Below are positions 39,693 through 49,864 of a DNA stretch of 64,000 bases, one piece after another. Position 1 is the first letter of the stretch; each line of letters starts with the position of its first letter. The DNA lies in the NCBI RefSeq assembly GCF_017873215.1, contig NZ_JAGGKA010000006.1, positions 1 to 64,000 of the forward strand. Reading direction: 5' to 3'. Below the pieces are notes generated by a model. That model saw only the letters and a list, made by a program, of their open reading frames with translations. It was not told the origin of the DNA and did not search any database. The DNA comes from Clostridium tetanomorphum. GTDB taxonomy: Bacteria; Bacillota; Clostridia; Clostridiales; Clostridiaceae. Made by a program: the position numbers and the translations under genes.

Positions 39693-40013
39693 TCACACCT
39701 CCAGTGAAGATTTTAAGCTATCCCTTTGTTCAATTAACATTTCAGAAGTTGATTTTACTTCCTCAATAAATTCTTTTAATTGTACAAGTTCACTTAATTT
39801 TTTTAAGTACTCCATTTTCCAATCATCAAAGTTTTTTTTGAATTTATCAAAACTTTCACCTTTCCACAGCTCTTTACTTTCTATATTATTCACTTCTGAT
39901 TCAAAATCAAAATATAATTGTGTTAGACTTTGTATTGATTTATTGTAACTTTTTTTAAGAGTGTCTAATGACATGTTATCAATATAAAAATTACTATTTG
40001 AAATTCCTGCCAT
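39693..40013 (-). CDS. WXG100-like effector partner, 106 aa
   Basis: The 106-aa helical hairpin protein carries W-K-G in the turn (ELWKGESFDKF, about residues 49-51) and two long amphipathic helices. It resembles the YwqI/DUF5344-type partner directly upstream of LXG toxins. ATG 40013 is chosen because GAGAGGAA lies 7 nt upstream; the longer frame starting at 40064 would overlap the preceding gene. The toxin's ribosome binding site overlaps its stop codon, implying coupled translation. Confidence 0.78.
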   Translation of the reverse strand: MAGISNSNFYIDNMSLDTLKKSYNKSIQSLTQLYFDFESEVNNIESKELWKGESFDKFKKNFDDWKMEYLKKLSELVQLKEFIEEVKSTSEMLIEQRDSLKSSLEV

Positions 40014-40017
40014 AATC

Positions 40018-40374
40018 CTATTCCTCTCTGTAACTTTCAAGTAAACTTTTAAGTTCTCTTTCAAGTTCTTCTAATTTATTATTAATACCATTTATTCCTT
40101 TTTGTATTTCATTAAGAATCATTTTTTGTACATCATGAAGATTAGTATTCTTAACTTGAAGTGCGCTTAATAAATCATCTTCTTTTCCGATTGCTTCTAT
40201 ACAATTTGATTTTACTTTTTCATATTGATCATTCATTAATAAACTTATTCCATTTCCAGCTTGCTTACAATAATCTGCTGCATTAATCATATATGCTTTA
40301 TACTCTGTATATTTTTCAATCTCTTTCCTACATTCATAAATCTTTTCTCGTATTCTTTCCTTATTTTTTGACAT
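40018..40374 (-). CDS. coiled-coil T7SS effector partner (DUF5082/YwqH-like)
   Basis: The 118-aa protein is almost entirely helical and charged, with a long C-terminal coiled coil (about 80-115). It resembles the YwqH/DUF5082 proteins that precede LXG toxins in Firmicutes. ATG 40374 follows AAGGAGAG; GTG 40383 would sit on that site. It ends 4 bp before the next start codon. Confidence 0.7.
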   Translation of the reverse strand: MSKNKERIREKIYECRKEIEKYTEYKAYMINAADYCKQAGNGISLLMNDQYEKVKSNCIEAIGKEDDLLSALQVKNTNLHDVQKMILNEIQKGINGINNKLEELERELKSLLESYREE

Positions 40375-40461
40375 ATAAAACACTCTCCTTATTTATGCAC
40401 ATAAAAGAAAACACAAATATAAGGTAATTTATTATTTTTTTACATGCCTTAATTTTAACTA

Positions 40462-40770
40462 TTAAGACTTTCTATAAGACTTTGCTATTTCCATATCTTT
40501 CTCTAAGAAATCCTTAGATGTTTGTTCTACCTTTTTGCTTAGCTTGTCTATATTCTTAATACTCTTTTTTAATTCCTTAAAAACATCTTCACTTTTATCA
40601 CTATAGGCTTCTCTATATTCACCTTTCATTTTGTCCTCAGCATCTTTACTATCTTTCTCTAATTGTTCTAATAATTTATCTGCATCTTCATAAATTTGAT
40701 GCATAATTGTATATGCCTTTTGAACAGAATCATAATCAAATTTAATTGTATCATCTTTCCAAAATCCCAT
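40462..40770 (-). CDS. WXG100-superfamily-like protein without a clear WXG motif
   Basis: The 102-aa helical protein has two amphipathic helices and a turn KGEYREAYSDK near residue 50 where WXG would be. It resembles the DUF3130-type targeting factors that work with LXG toxins. It is the first gene of the effector part after esaA. ATG with AAAGGAG upstream. Confidence 0.72.
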   Translation of the reverse strand: MGFWKDDTIKFDYDSVQKAYTIMHQIYEDADKLLEQLEKDSKDAEDKMKGEYREAYSDKSEDVFKELKKSIKNIDKLSKKVEQTSKDFLEKDMEIAKSYRKS

Positions 40771-40851
40771 ATAATTAACTCCTTTTTTCTTATAATATAA
40801 CCCAGTTAAATAAAACTAAAAAATTCTATTTAATAATAGCTAATTAATAAC

Positions 40852-40898
40852 AAATCCTATATAAGTAATACATTACACTATGTCCTTATATAGGATTT
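40852..40898 (-). other. 14-bp stem-loop between esaA and the effector genes
   Basis: A 14-bp perfect stem (40852-40865 with 40885-40898, 19-nt loop) just after the esaA stop codon. The minus-strand T-run after it is short, so it may be a weak terminator or an RNA-processing/stability element that sets the ratio of machinery to effectors. Confidence 0.6.
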
Positions 40899-40904
40899 AT
40901 TAAT

Positions 40905-43289
40905 CTATTTATTTAACTTTAATTTTATTTTTTTCCTATATAGAACCATTGCAAGCCGTAACATAATATATGTAGCTAAAATTAAAACTACTGTTTTTTT
41001 AACTTCATTACTATCATTTTGCTGTGGTTTAACTATGCTACCTCCTAGTGTTTTGTTTTGAACCGCAGATACAGGATTTATAATAAACTTATACACATCT
41101 GTATTTTCTACAGTTCCTACTCTTGAATTTGATAATACATTTACTAAGGAACCTAATTTTTCTTGATTAAACTTTGTTGTTTTTTCCTTGGTTGTCTTAG
41201 CGTTCTGTAATCCACTTGATAGCTTATTTTTAGATTCTTTAATTCCTTTATCTAAATCATTTTTCATAGTATCCACATGCTTGTTAGCTTGCTCTCGAAC
41301 TTGATCTTCAACTTTGTTATATTCATCTAACTGTTTTGATACCTTATTATTCAGATTTTCATTGGATTTATCATATTGGTCTAAAAGATTTAATATTTCC
41401 TCATCATCTTCTGTCTTTTCAGGTGTTTTATCAATATTAGACACATGAGTTATAATATTATTGAATTTGCTAATATAGTCTTTTTCAAATACATTTATTA
41501 CATCAATAATATCAATTGGACCATCACCTTCTACAACCTTTTCAACCTCTTCTTGTACTATTTCTTTTACACTGTCCACATTTTTTGTATTATTACTTTT
41601 AATTGTAGAAATTAATTGTTTTCTATTGTTCCCGTCCATTAAATCTTTTATTGGGCTAATAAGATTATCTTTTATTTTCAATCTTGCACCTAAAGATTCA
41701 TCTAGGTTTTGATTAAATATATCTTTAAGATATTTATAATCTTCATCATTCATAATGCACTGTGCTGAAGATGATATTTCCTTTAAATGATTCTTAACTT
41801 TATTTAAAATATCAATTGTATCATTTATACTCTTGTCATTTTCATCACTTTCATTAAATTTTCTATACTTACTGCTTCTTGATGATACAGATTTTTCATT
41901 TTTCTCACTAATTCCATCATTTATATATTGTTTTAATTCATTTGAATTTTTGAAGAAATTACCATCATTTAAATCACCTAATGGATTCTTTAATATTTTA
42001 TTGTAATTAATATTGTGATTATTTACTACTTGATTATAAATATCATCAAAAACTATTGGGTTAGTTTCTTTTAATTTGCTTATCATTTGTCCATATAATA
42101 GATATTCTTCATTAAGTGATTGTATTTTAGGGTCGTTTTGATTTTTTTCTTTTATATTTTTTTTCAAATTCTCCAAATTACTTATAGAATTATTTTTTAT
42201 AATATCCAAATCTGAATCTGTTTTTTCCTGTATTTCTTTAAGTTCCTCATTAGATTTCTTAATAGCATTGGTTCCCTTTTCATTTACTTTTGATAATGTT
42301 TGCTTTTCATACTTATCTACTAAATCATCTATTTTGCCCTCATCTTTAGTTAAGTCTTCTAGATATAAATTAACATCAAATATATTCGCTTCACAATTAT
42401 TTGCTAGTCCATCATAATTATACTTATGCCTACCAGCAAATTTAGCTTTTAACTCCTGTTGATCCATTTTCTTTAGTCTATTTGTGAATGTTTTAACTCC
42501 TGTATTTTCATTTGTCATAACATCCACAAGGTCATCTTTAATACTATTTAATTGTGTTTCTTTAGTTATCATTTTGTCTCTATATTTTTGGTCAACTTCT
42601 GATATTATTTTTTTGTTTTCATCAAAATCTTTACTTAAATCTAGATCATTAAATTTAATATCCTTATCTTCCAATGTAGTTAACTTAATTGATGCTAATA
42701 TACCTGAATCATTTATTGAGTTAATTGCCTCTAGATCAATATCATCATTTTTTAATATATCTGATGCATAATCTTGCCCATTATGTAATTCGTTAAATAT
42801 ACCTGATAAATACATATAACTTAACTTATTGTTTAATTTTTTTTCAAACTCACCTATGTTCCTTGATACTATAAGTTTATTTTCCTTACTTAATTTATCA
42901 TTGGATTGATAATAAATTTTAACTTTTGATGGTGTAACTTCATTTACCGTTGTTATATTCTTAGAAAAATTTCCTGGAACTACAATCATAGCTCCATACT
43001 TACCATTTTCTATTCCTTTTTCTGCTGCTTCTCTATTTGTTATTTCATATCCATTATCTAAAAAATTAAAAAAATCTAATGCATAATTAACTCTTTTATC
43101 CTTATACTCTGTTCCCAAATCTTGGTTTACAACTGCAATTTTAGTTGATTCCTTTATTTCTTTAGTTTGATCTTGTTGTTCAGCTAAAAATTTTCTTTCT
43201 TGTACCTGCTTTCCAACATAGAATGAAGTAGTAGATGTTACAATCATAGCACTCATAATAATAAATGCTGGTATTACTTTTCCTTTCAA
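40905..43289 (-). CDS. esaA: type VII secretion protein EsaA (YueB-like), short form
   Basis: The 794-aa protein has an N-terminal membrane segment (about 6-25), then the EsaA-typical region (IAVVNQDLGTEYKDKRVNYA; GKYGAMIVVPGNFSKNI), a long extracellular helical part with coiled coils, and one C-terminal membrane segment (about 768-786). Usual EsaA/YueB proteins are about 1000 aa or longer with several C-terminal membrane helices, so this form is reduced. The start is probably TTG 43289, with AAAGGAGGG 11 nt upstream. It is thought to form the outer stalk of the T7SSb apparatus. Confidence 0.88.
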   Translation of the reverse strand: MKGKVIPAFIIMSAMIVTSTTSFYVGKQVQERKFLAEQQDQTKEIKESTKIAVVNQDLGTEYKDKRVNYALDFFNFLDNGYEITNREAAEKGIENGKYGAMIVVPGNFSKNITTVNEVTPSKVKIYYQSNDKLSKENKLIVSRNIGEFEKKLNNKLSYMYLSGIFNELHNGQDYASDILKNDDIDLEAINSINDSGILASIKLTTLEDKDIKFNDLDLSKDFDENKKIISEVDQKYRDKMITKETQLNSIKDDLVDVMTNENTGVKTFTNRLKKMDQQELKAKFAGRHKYNYDGLANNCEANIFDVNLYLEDLTKDEGKIDDLVDKYEKQTLSKVNEKGTNAIKKSNEELKEIQEKTDSDLDIIKNNSISNLENLKKNIKEKNQNDPKIQSLNEEYLLYGQMISKLKETNPIVFDDIYNQVVNNHNINYNKILKNPLGDLNDGNFFKNSNELKQYINDGISEKNEKSVSSRSSKYRKFNESDENDKSINDTIDILNKVKNHLKEISSSAQCIMNDEDYKYLKDIFNQNLDESLGARLKIKDNLISPIKDLMDGNNRKQLISTIKSNNTKNVDSVKEIVQEEVEKVVEGDGPIDIIDVINVFEKDYISKFNNIITHVSNIDKTPEKTEDDEEILNLLDQYDKSNENLNNKVSKQLDEYNKVEDQVREQANKHVDTMKNDLDKGIKESKNKLSSGLQNAKTTKEKTTKFNQEKLGSLVNVLSNSRVGTVENTDVYKFIINPVSAVQNKTLGGSIVKPQQNDSNEVKKTVVLILATYIMLRLAMVLYRKKIKLKLNK

Positions 43290-43466
43290 ATTTTATTTTT
43301 CCCTCCTTTAATTCATTTTTTTATATTTATCTATATTTTAAATAAAGTTCAGATACAAAAAAGGAAGTAACACATAAACATATTATTTTTCTATTACTTT
43401 GGATGTATCTTTGTATATGAATACTTTAATAAAATATAGTCTAAATCCTAAATATCACATCTACAT

Positions 43467-46400
43467 TTATTTTACCTTAGGCATTTTAATCAATTGCATT
43501 TTACCTTTGTTATACATATATCCTAAATCCATAGCTACTTGTGGATTTCTGGTGTAATTTGTAATTACAGTTTGATCATTTGGATTACCTAAAATAATTG
43601 CGTTTATAGAGCTTTTAAATATTTTAGTCACTAGGTCATATCCTTTAAGACCATTTGCTTGAACACTAGCTATAAATGTAATACCTACACTAATTGCCTC
43701 TTCTATTATTTCCTTTACAGGTAAATCAGTTATTAAATTTATTTCTACTATAAAATTATCACAATCATCTATTAATACCATAATAGGACTTAATGAAGCA
43801 TAATATATTTTTGGCATTAATCCTGGTTCTTCTTCTCTGCGTTTATCAAATGCACTCTTTCTTTTATTAATTATTTCTTTCATTCTTTGCAAAAATTCTC
43901 TTTGCCCATCTTGTGATACAATATATTGATTAACTTCATTTCTGTATGGATAAAGTTCTCCACTTTTAGAATCAAATACATAAGTTTCTGTATTTTTTCT
44001 TAATGAAAGCATTATTTTTAAAACATTTGTTTTACCAGTTTGTGTTGCCCCTACTACTAATTGAGTACTTCCATCTAATTCAATAAATTGAGTTCTTACA
44101 TTTTCTGCATCTAATCCAACTGGAATTCTATTTTTATATTTCTTTTCATCTGCAAATTCCTTAAGCTTACTGATTGTAAGAATTTCTGGTAACATTCTTA
44201 TACTTTCTACCTTTTCACCAGTATATAAAGCTTTTATTTTTCCTATCATAGTTAATACTTTATTTGCATATTCTAACTCATCTTGAAACTCAACAGCTGA
44301 ATAACCCTGCATTATATTAACATTTTGAAGCTTAACCATTGCTCTACCTGGTATATCTGGTAATGCATAATCACCTTTTCCAATAATGGTTCTAATTTCA
44401 GTTTCATCAAACAAATAATGTACCATTTTATTTTTAAAGTTATTTAATACTGCAAATTTAATTGCATTTTGACGAGAAGCTGTTGCTATTGTAAATATTC
44501 CTATACCAGCTCCATCTCTAGTTATTTTCATAATAAAATCTTCTGCTTCTATTCCAAATTCCTTTATTACATCATAATTATCTATTATGATAAATAATGC
44601 TGGTAACTTTTCATCACTTACTTCATTATACATGTTGAAATTTGCTACACTTGCTTCACCTAACATTCTTTTTCTATTTTTAGATTCATCGTCTATTATC
44701 TTACACATTTTTTGGAATTTAACAACATCATCAAATTTAATATAATCTCTTGTATGTGGCAACTCTTTTATTGGTATTAATCCTGAATTACCAAAATCCA
44801 GCACAAAAAATTGTAAATTTTCAGGAGAATTTTTAACTGCAAGTGATAACATTATTGTTGTTAATGTTGTAGTTTTTCCAAATCCAGGTGATGAAAATAT
44901 AACAAAATTACCATCCTTCACGAAATTTAACTTATATTCATCTTGCGATTGAGCTTCTGGTATATCTACAAGTCCTATACTAACATTTGTATCTAATTCT
45001 TTAAATTCTGATACATCACCTATATTTTCTTCATCAATATGTGGCGAACTGATTTTAGTTTCTAATGGAGGTAACCATGGTTTTTTCACACTTGGTAATT
45101 GTAAGTTATTAAATAATTTATTTATATAATCAACTGTTACATCTAATTCTGTTGCCTTAAGATTTAAATCTTCAGCGCCACTACTTAAATCATTATTCAG
45201 AAGTTGACCTTGTCCCATATGATTAATAAGATACACTCTATTATCTATTGAATCATCATCTTCATTATTTTCATATATTGATCCACTCCAAGCTGATTGG
45301 AATAATTCATAGATTTCATTATTTCCAACTTGCAAATATGCTCGTCCAGGTTGAGTTATTCTTGCTGCATCTGGTGTTTTTATAATTTCATTACTGTCTG
45401 ATTCATTTTGAACTTTTAATGCCAATTTAAATTTTGAGTTACTCCATATTTGATCATCAACTACACCTGATGGTTTTTGAGTTGCAAGTATCAAATGAAT
45501 TCCCAAACTTCTTCCGATACGAGCAGCACTAACTAACTCTCTCATAAAATCAGGCTGCTCCTTTTTTAATTCTGCAAATTCATCCGAAATTAAAAACAAA
45601 TGTGGCATTGGCTCTTCAGCTTCACCATTTTTAAATAATTTATTATATTGATTAATATGATTTACTTCATATTCATTAAATATTTGCTGTCTTCTTGCTA
45701 GTTCACTCTTTATTGATGCCATAGCTCTCATACTTTCAGATCCATCTAAATTAGTAATTATACCTAATAAATGAGGCAACTTTTTAAATAAACTAGCCAT
45801 ACCTCCACCTTTATAGTCAATTAACAAAAATCCAACTTCATAGGGATGAAAATTTACAGCTAAAGATAAAATATATGACTGTACTATTTCACTTTTTCCA
45901 GATCCTGTAGTACCTGCTATAAGACCATGTGGTCCATGTGCCTTTTCATGAAGATTTAAATACACATAATCATTTTTACCTCTTACACCTAAAGGAACAG
46001 CTAAAGTTTTATATGCCTGATTTTTCATCCACAAATTTTCTATTCCTAATTCTTTAGGACTCTTAACATTGTACATTTCAAAAAATGTTATACTATCTGG
46101 AATTTGATTCATCATTCCTTTAATATGTTTTAAACAAGATAACCTTCTAGATAAATTATTTAATTTTATGTCTACATGATTAAGTTTAACTTTCTTATTT
46201 ACTAAAAGTCCTTCATTTATTATAAGTGTTCCATTTTCATAATTATCAATTTTAAAAATTGTTCTAATGTTTTCAGGTAAGTTAGCTTTTAGCTGACTTG
46301 TATATATTATTGAAAATCCTAATTTAGAATCATACTTTTGTAAATATTCCATTATAGAATGATTTAACACTAAACTTGGTTCATCAATAACAAATAAATA

Positions 46401-47894
46401 ATATGGTATAAACTTTATCTTATCTCTTTTCTCCTCACTTTTTATTTCTCTATCCTTTAATATTTTAGAAACATTTCCAAGTACTTGATCTCTTACTCTA
46501 TCTGTATCTATGAGACCTCTAACATTAATTGCACTTATTTTAAAATGAGGATACCACCTTAACCAATGAAAATCTTCTCTATATTTTTCATTATGTATGA
46601 ATATGATTTCCAAATCATTATAACTTTGAAACAACGTTAATTGGGCAAATATAATATTTAATTGTTCATGAATATATTTCTTTTCTCCAACTAATCCAAA
46701 ATGTGCTTTTTTTAAGTCAATAGTAATTGGCATATCCCTTACTATACTAAATTCATTATAAACTTCATTTGCTTGTTCCAATAATTCGTCTTTTTCAAGT
46801 TGTATAGAATCATTAGAAAACTTCATTTTATAACTCGGTTCTATATCGGCATTTCCTATTGATATACTTAAAAAATCCTCATCAGTATATGTACGTTCAT
46901 ATATTCTGCTGCTATAGAATTCTGTTATCTTATCTATCTGCTTTAATGTAGGATTATGATATTTCAAGGATTCCATTTGTCTTCTCCTTAAATTATCTAA
47001 CCTTTTTCTAAGATCTAATAAATATTTATTGTATACTTCTTTTCTAAGCTTATTTTTTCTCTTTTCCTCTTTTTTATCACTTATATATGAAGTTACTGAA
47101 AATACAGCGCTCATTCCTATACCAGCAATGCTCATAATAATGTATATTCCTCTAGAACTTATAAAACTTATAGCAATAGTTATAATTAGCATTACTACTG
47201 GTGGCACTATAATTCTTGCTAGTTGTCCCTTTTTCTTTTCCTCTTTATTTGGTGGATTTTTAAAATTTAATATTTCAGTTGGACAATCTTTGATTATTCT
47301 AGGTGATCTCTTATATTCTGGAAAACCGTCAAATTTTATTTTTTCTAAATCCATAGTGTGAAGAGAAGTTTCATATGAACTTGAATCTCCTTCAATGCAT
47401 AATATATCATTATGATAAGTAATCTTAATTTTATCAATTAAAATTAAATCATCTTCACTTAAAATAATTGGATTTTCTTTTGCTAACTTTCCATTTACAT
47501 AAATTTCATATTCGGTAAACCTATATAATTTACTTTTTTCTAATCTTAACTTTAATTTCTTGATATTTTTCAAATAAATATTACTGTCCTTTGAATCTCC
47601 TATAGTAATAAAACTATTTCCTTTTATTGATACTTTCTTTCTATCATTTATAAAATAAATAATTGATAAATTTTTTTTATTGTCATACACATACTTTTCA
47701 TATGGTTTTAATTCTATTTTTTTTTGCTCAATATTTAAGATCACTATATTATTTTCATTATAACAAGTTAAATGTCCAATATTTTTTTCTTTAGTTCCTA
47801 CTTTGAAATCACTTGAAATATATACCTTTTTATCGCATGGAATCTCCCTTACCATATCATTTTCAAAAAATAATACACTGTTTCGATAATACAT
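43467..47894 (-). CDS. essC: type VII secretion ATPase EssC (FtsK/SpoIIIE family)
   Basis: The 1475-aa protein has two N-terminal FHA-like domains (about 1-170), two membrane helices (about 228-268) and three FtsK-type ATPase domains. Walker A motifs are GTTGSGKS (661-668), SPGFGKTT (1002-1009) and GATQTGKT (1282-1289). Walker B is D771-E772 in domain 1; domains 2 and 3 have IIIDNYD and VLIDDCD without the catalytic Glu, as in other EssC proteins. It is the motor and substrate receptor of the T7SSb. The length matches EssC of Staphylococcus. ATG with GGAGG upstream, 8 bp after essB. Confidence 0.96.
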   Translation of the reverse strand: MYYRNSVLFFENDMVREIPCDKKVYISSDFKVGTKEKNIGHLTCYNENNIVILNIEQKKIELKPYEKYVYDNKKNLSIIYFINDRKKVSIKGNSFITIGDSKDSNIYLKNIKKLKLRLEKSKLYRFTEYEIYVNGKLAKENPIILSEDDLILIDKIKITYHNDILCIEGDSSSYETSLHTMDLEKIKFDGFPEYKRSPRIIKDCPTEILNFKNPPNKEEKKKGQLARIIVPPVVMLIITIAISFISSRGIYIIMSIAGIGMSAVFSVTSYISDKKEEKRKNKLRKEVYNKYLLDLRKRLDNLRRRQMESLKYHNPTLKQIDKITEFYSSRIYERTYTDEDFLSISIGNADIEPSYKMKFSNDSIQLEKDELLEQANEVYNEFSIVRDMPITIDLKKAHFGLVGEKKYIHEQLNIIFAQLTLFQSYNDLEIIFIHNEKYREDFHWLRWYPHFKISAINVRGLIDTDRVRDQVLGNVSKILKDREIKSEEKRDKIKFIPYYLFVIDEPSLVLNHSIMEYLQKYDSKLGFSIIYTSQLKANLPENIRTIFKIDNYENGTLIINEGLLVNKKVKLNHVDIKLNNLSRRLSCLKHIKGMMNQIPDSITFFEMYNVKSPKELGIENLWMKNQAYKTLAVPLGVRGKNDYVYLNLHEKAHGPHGLIAGTTGSGKSEIVQSYILSLAVNFHPYEVGFLLIDYKGGGMASLFKKLPHLLGIITNLDGSESMRAMASIKSELARRQQIFNEYEVNHINQYNKLFKNGEAEEPMPHLFLISDEFAELKKEQPDFMRELVSAARIGRSLGIHLILATQKPSGVVDDQIWSNSKFKLALKVQNESDSNEIIKTPDAARITQPGRAYLQVGNNEIYELFQSAWSGSIYENNEDDDSIDNRVYLINHMGQGQLLNNDLSSGAEDLNLKATELDVTVDYINKLFNNLQLPSVKKPWLPPLETKISSPHIDEENIGDVSEFKELDTNVSIGLVDIPEAQSQDEYKLNFVKDGNFVIFSSPGFGKTTTLTTIMLSLAVKNSPENLQFFVLDFGNSGLIPIKELPHTRDYIKFDDVVKFQKMCKIIDDESKNRKRMLGEASVANFNMYNEVSDEKLPALFIIIDNYDVIKEFGIEAEDFIMKITRDGAGIGIFTIATASRQNAIKFAVLNNFKNKMVHYLFDETEIRTIIGKGDYALPDIPGRAMVKLQNVNIMQGYSAVEFQDELEYANKVLTMIGKIKALYTGEKVESIRMLPEILTISKLKEFADEKKYKNRIPVGLDAENVRTQFIELDGSTQLVVGATQTGKTNVLKIMLSLRKNTETYVFDSKSGELYPYRNEVNQYIVSQDGQREFLQRMKEIINKRKSAFDKRREEEPGLMPKIYYASLSPIMVLIDDCDNFIVEINLITDLPVKEIIEEAISVGITFIASVQANGLKGYDLVTKIFKSSINAIILGNPNDQTVITNYTRNPQVAMDLGYMYNKGKMQLIKMPKVK

Positions 47895-47902
47895 TTTTCC
47901 TC

Positions 47903-49123
47903 CTATTTACTTGGAACTAAATTTAATCCGTTTCCTGATTTATTTAATTTATCTCCTTTTGTACTTTTATTTTTAGATGTATTAGTAGTAGTTGAATCTT
48001 TTACTTTATTTTTTTTAATTTCTTTTTCTATATTTAGTTCTTTAGTTAACTTTTCTATTTCAGATTGTAGCCCTTCTTGTGCTTTTTGTTTTTCTTCTCC
48101 AGTCATTTTATTATTATCTTGTATATACTTTTGTTTATTTAAAAGAGCATATAAAAGTAATTCATTATCTTGCACCTTTTTGGCTAAATCTATTGCATTA
48201 TCATATTTTGATCTTCCTATTGCAATCCAATAATCTAAAATATTTTCATCACTCTTATCATTTAATGTAGCTATTATATTCTTCTTTTTATTTTCTGCAA
48301 GATTTTCTGACATTACATATGAATATGCGAGTTTACATTTTGATTCTTTATCAAGTTTTAAGCCTCTTGTGTTTTCAAAACATTTTATTACACCTTCATA
48401 ATCTTGTTTCATATAGTAACTATTAGCTTTAATTACCTTTTGATTAAATGGAATTAAGAATACTGATGCATAAACTGTATAAATCATTAATACCAGTATT
48501 ACAAGACTCATTGCCCATATACTATATTTTTTTACTTTATAATTTTTTAATTTTATTTCTATGTACTTTTCTTTATCCTCTCTTTCTTGTACTTTTAAAT
48601 CTTCTAAAAGTTCATTTTTAATTTCTTCAATTGTTTCAAGCAATATGTATTTCTTAATTTTTTTATTCTTTTTTATCAAATCCATACCACCATTATAAAA
48701 GTCATTATATGAATATTGTTTATTAAATACATCTGCAATTAAACTTTTATAATGCAAAATTAAATCTTTATAATCTATAATTTCATCCTCTAATCTTATA
48801 TCTCTGTTCAAGATTTTTGGAATATAGTTATAGTCATAATAAATGTTATTCGGTTCTAATTTAAATGAATATTCATCTGCTATTTTTAAAACATTGCTAA
48901 CATTTATTAAAAACCTTAGCTTTTCAACATCTCTTCTATTTTTTATTTCACTAAAAGGTTGCAACTCATTTAAATCATATGTGAATTTTACCTCTTCATC
49001 TTTAATGTTTACTTTACATGGAATTAAATATGTGTTTTCATAAGTTATTCTATTAATTTCACTATCCCTTTTAGCATTTAGCTCTGATATCTTAACTATC
49101 TTTTCAAACTCATTTTCTTTCAT
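47903..49123 (-). CDS. essB: type VII secretion protein EssB (YukC)
   Basis: The 406-aa protein has a cytoplasmic pseudokinase-like domain (about 1-200), one membrane helix (about 204-225, AMSLVILVLMIYTVYASVFLIPF) and an extracellular helical domain with a coiled-coil, Lys/Ser-rich tail. This is the EssB layout. ATG 49123 is preferred; GTG 49129 is possible, and both lie at the esaB stop codon, so translation is coupled. It scaffolds the secretion channel. Confidence 0.92.
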   Translation of the reverse strand: MKENEFEKIVKISELNAKRDSEINRITYENTYLIPCKVNIKDEEVKFTYDLNELQPFSEIKNRRDVEKLRFLINVSNVLKIADEYSFKLEPNNIYYDYNYIPKILNRDIRLEDEIIDYKDLILHYKSLIADVFNKQYSYNDFYNGGMDLIKKNKKIKKYILLETIEEIKNELLEDLKVQEREDKEKYIEIKLKNYKVKKYSIWAMSLVILVLMIYTVYASVFLIPFNQKVIKANSYYMKQDYEGVIKCFENTRGLKLDKESKCKLAYSYVMSENLAENKKKNIIATLNDKSDENILDYWIAIGRSKYDNAIDLAKKVQDNELLLYALLNKQKYIQDNNKMTGEEKQKAQEGLQSEIEKLTKELNIEKEIKKNKVKDSTTTNTSKNKSTKGDKLNKSGNGLNLVPSK

Positions 49124-49125
49124 AA

Positions 49126-49377
49126 TCACTTATCCTCATATAATAATTCTAATCTATCTCCTGTGTATATATTATTTTCTTCAAAAGTGCTATATATAGA
49201 AATTACTCTCTTCTCTCTATTCGATTTACAATAATTTATCTTTTGTAAATCTAAATTTAAAGCTAAACCATCATTAACTATTCTTATAGTTTCTTGTATT
49301 ACTTGTTCATTATTTAAAGATATATCAAATTGACCTTTATTCTGTGCTCTAAAATCCAGTGTAATCATTATATTCAC
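49126..49377 (-). CDS. esaB: ubiquitin-like T7SS protein EsaB (YukD)
   Basis: The 80-83-aa protein has the beta-grasp pattern of YukD/EsaB (ITLDFRAQNKGQFDISL, YTGDRLELLYED). It is a small cytosolic part of T7SSb that affects export and effector levels. The start is ATG 49368 or GTG 49377; both overlap the essA end by 20-29 bp, so coupling to essA is expected, and no ribosome binding site decides between them. Confidence 0.88.
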   Translation of the reverse strand: MNIMITLDFRAQNKGQFDISLNNEQVIQETIRIVNDGLALNLDLQKINYCKSNREKRVISIYSTFEENNIYTGDRLELLYEDK

Positions 49378-49852
49378 TGCGTTTTTCTTCTTCCCTTCGT
49401 TTATTTATATAATACAATCTAGTCAACACGCCTGTTAGTATACATAAAAATATAATTACTGAAACAGTCATAATATTAATATTACTATCATCTTTTTCAT
49501 ATTTAATTTTTTTCTGCATGTTTGATTGAGAAAACAAATTATATGCTTCTATCTTTTGAGAAAATTTTTTATCTCTAATAGATTTTGCATTATCTGTTGA
49601 TAAAAAAATGCTATTGTATAAAGCTTTTCTATTCTGTTGCTGTTTATTACTTACTTCTTGTTTAGCTTTTGCAACCTTATCTGTAAATAATTCAATACCA
49701 TACATATCTGATACTGACATATATGGTTCATTCTCACTGCTTTTTAAAGAATCATGATCTATATTTAATTCATTATTTGCATTAACTTTATATATATTAA
49801 ACGTAAATGTAATTAGAATCACTAATATACTTACTATTATATTCTTTTTCAT
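49349..49852 (-). CDS. essA: type VII secretion protein EssA
   Basis: The 167-aa protein has an N-terminal signal-like segment (VSILVILITFTFNIYKVNA), an extracellular helical part with MSVSDMYGIELFTDKV, and a C-terminal membrane helix (about 128-148, NINIMTVSVIIFLCILTGVL) with a charged tail. This is the EssA layout. It is the first gene after the esxA hairpin; AGGAGTT before its ATG partly belongs to the hairpin flank. Confidence 0.85.
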   Translation of the reverse strand: MKKNIIVSILVILITFTFNIYKVNANNELNIDHDSLKSSENEPYMSVSDMYGIELFTDKVAKAKQEVSNKQQQNRKALYNSIFLSTDNAKSIRDKKFSQKIEAYNLFSQSNMQKKIKYEKDDSNINIMTVSVIIFLCILTGVLTRLYYINKRREEEKRSEYNDYTGF

Positions 49853-49864
49853 TCTTTAACTCCT

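Noticed and set aside
43290-43466. Possible terminator between essC and esaA
   Set aside because: Only a 6-bp stem with a long loop can be drawn, with no proper T-run; essC and esaA are treated as one unit.
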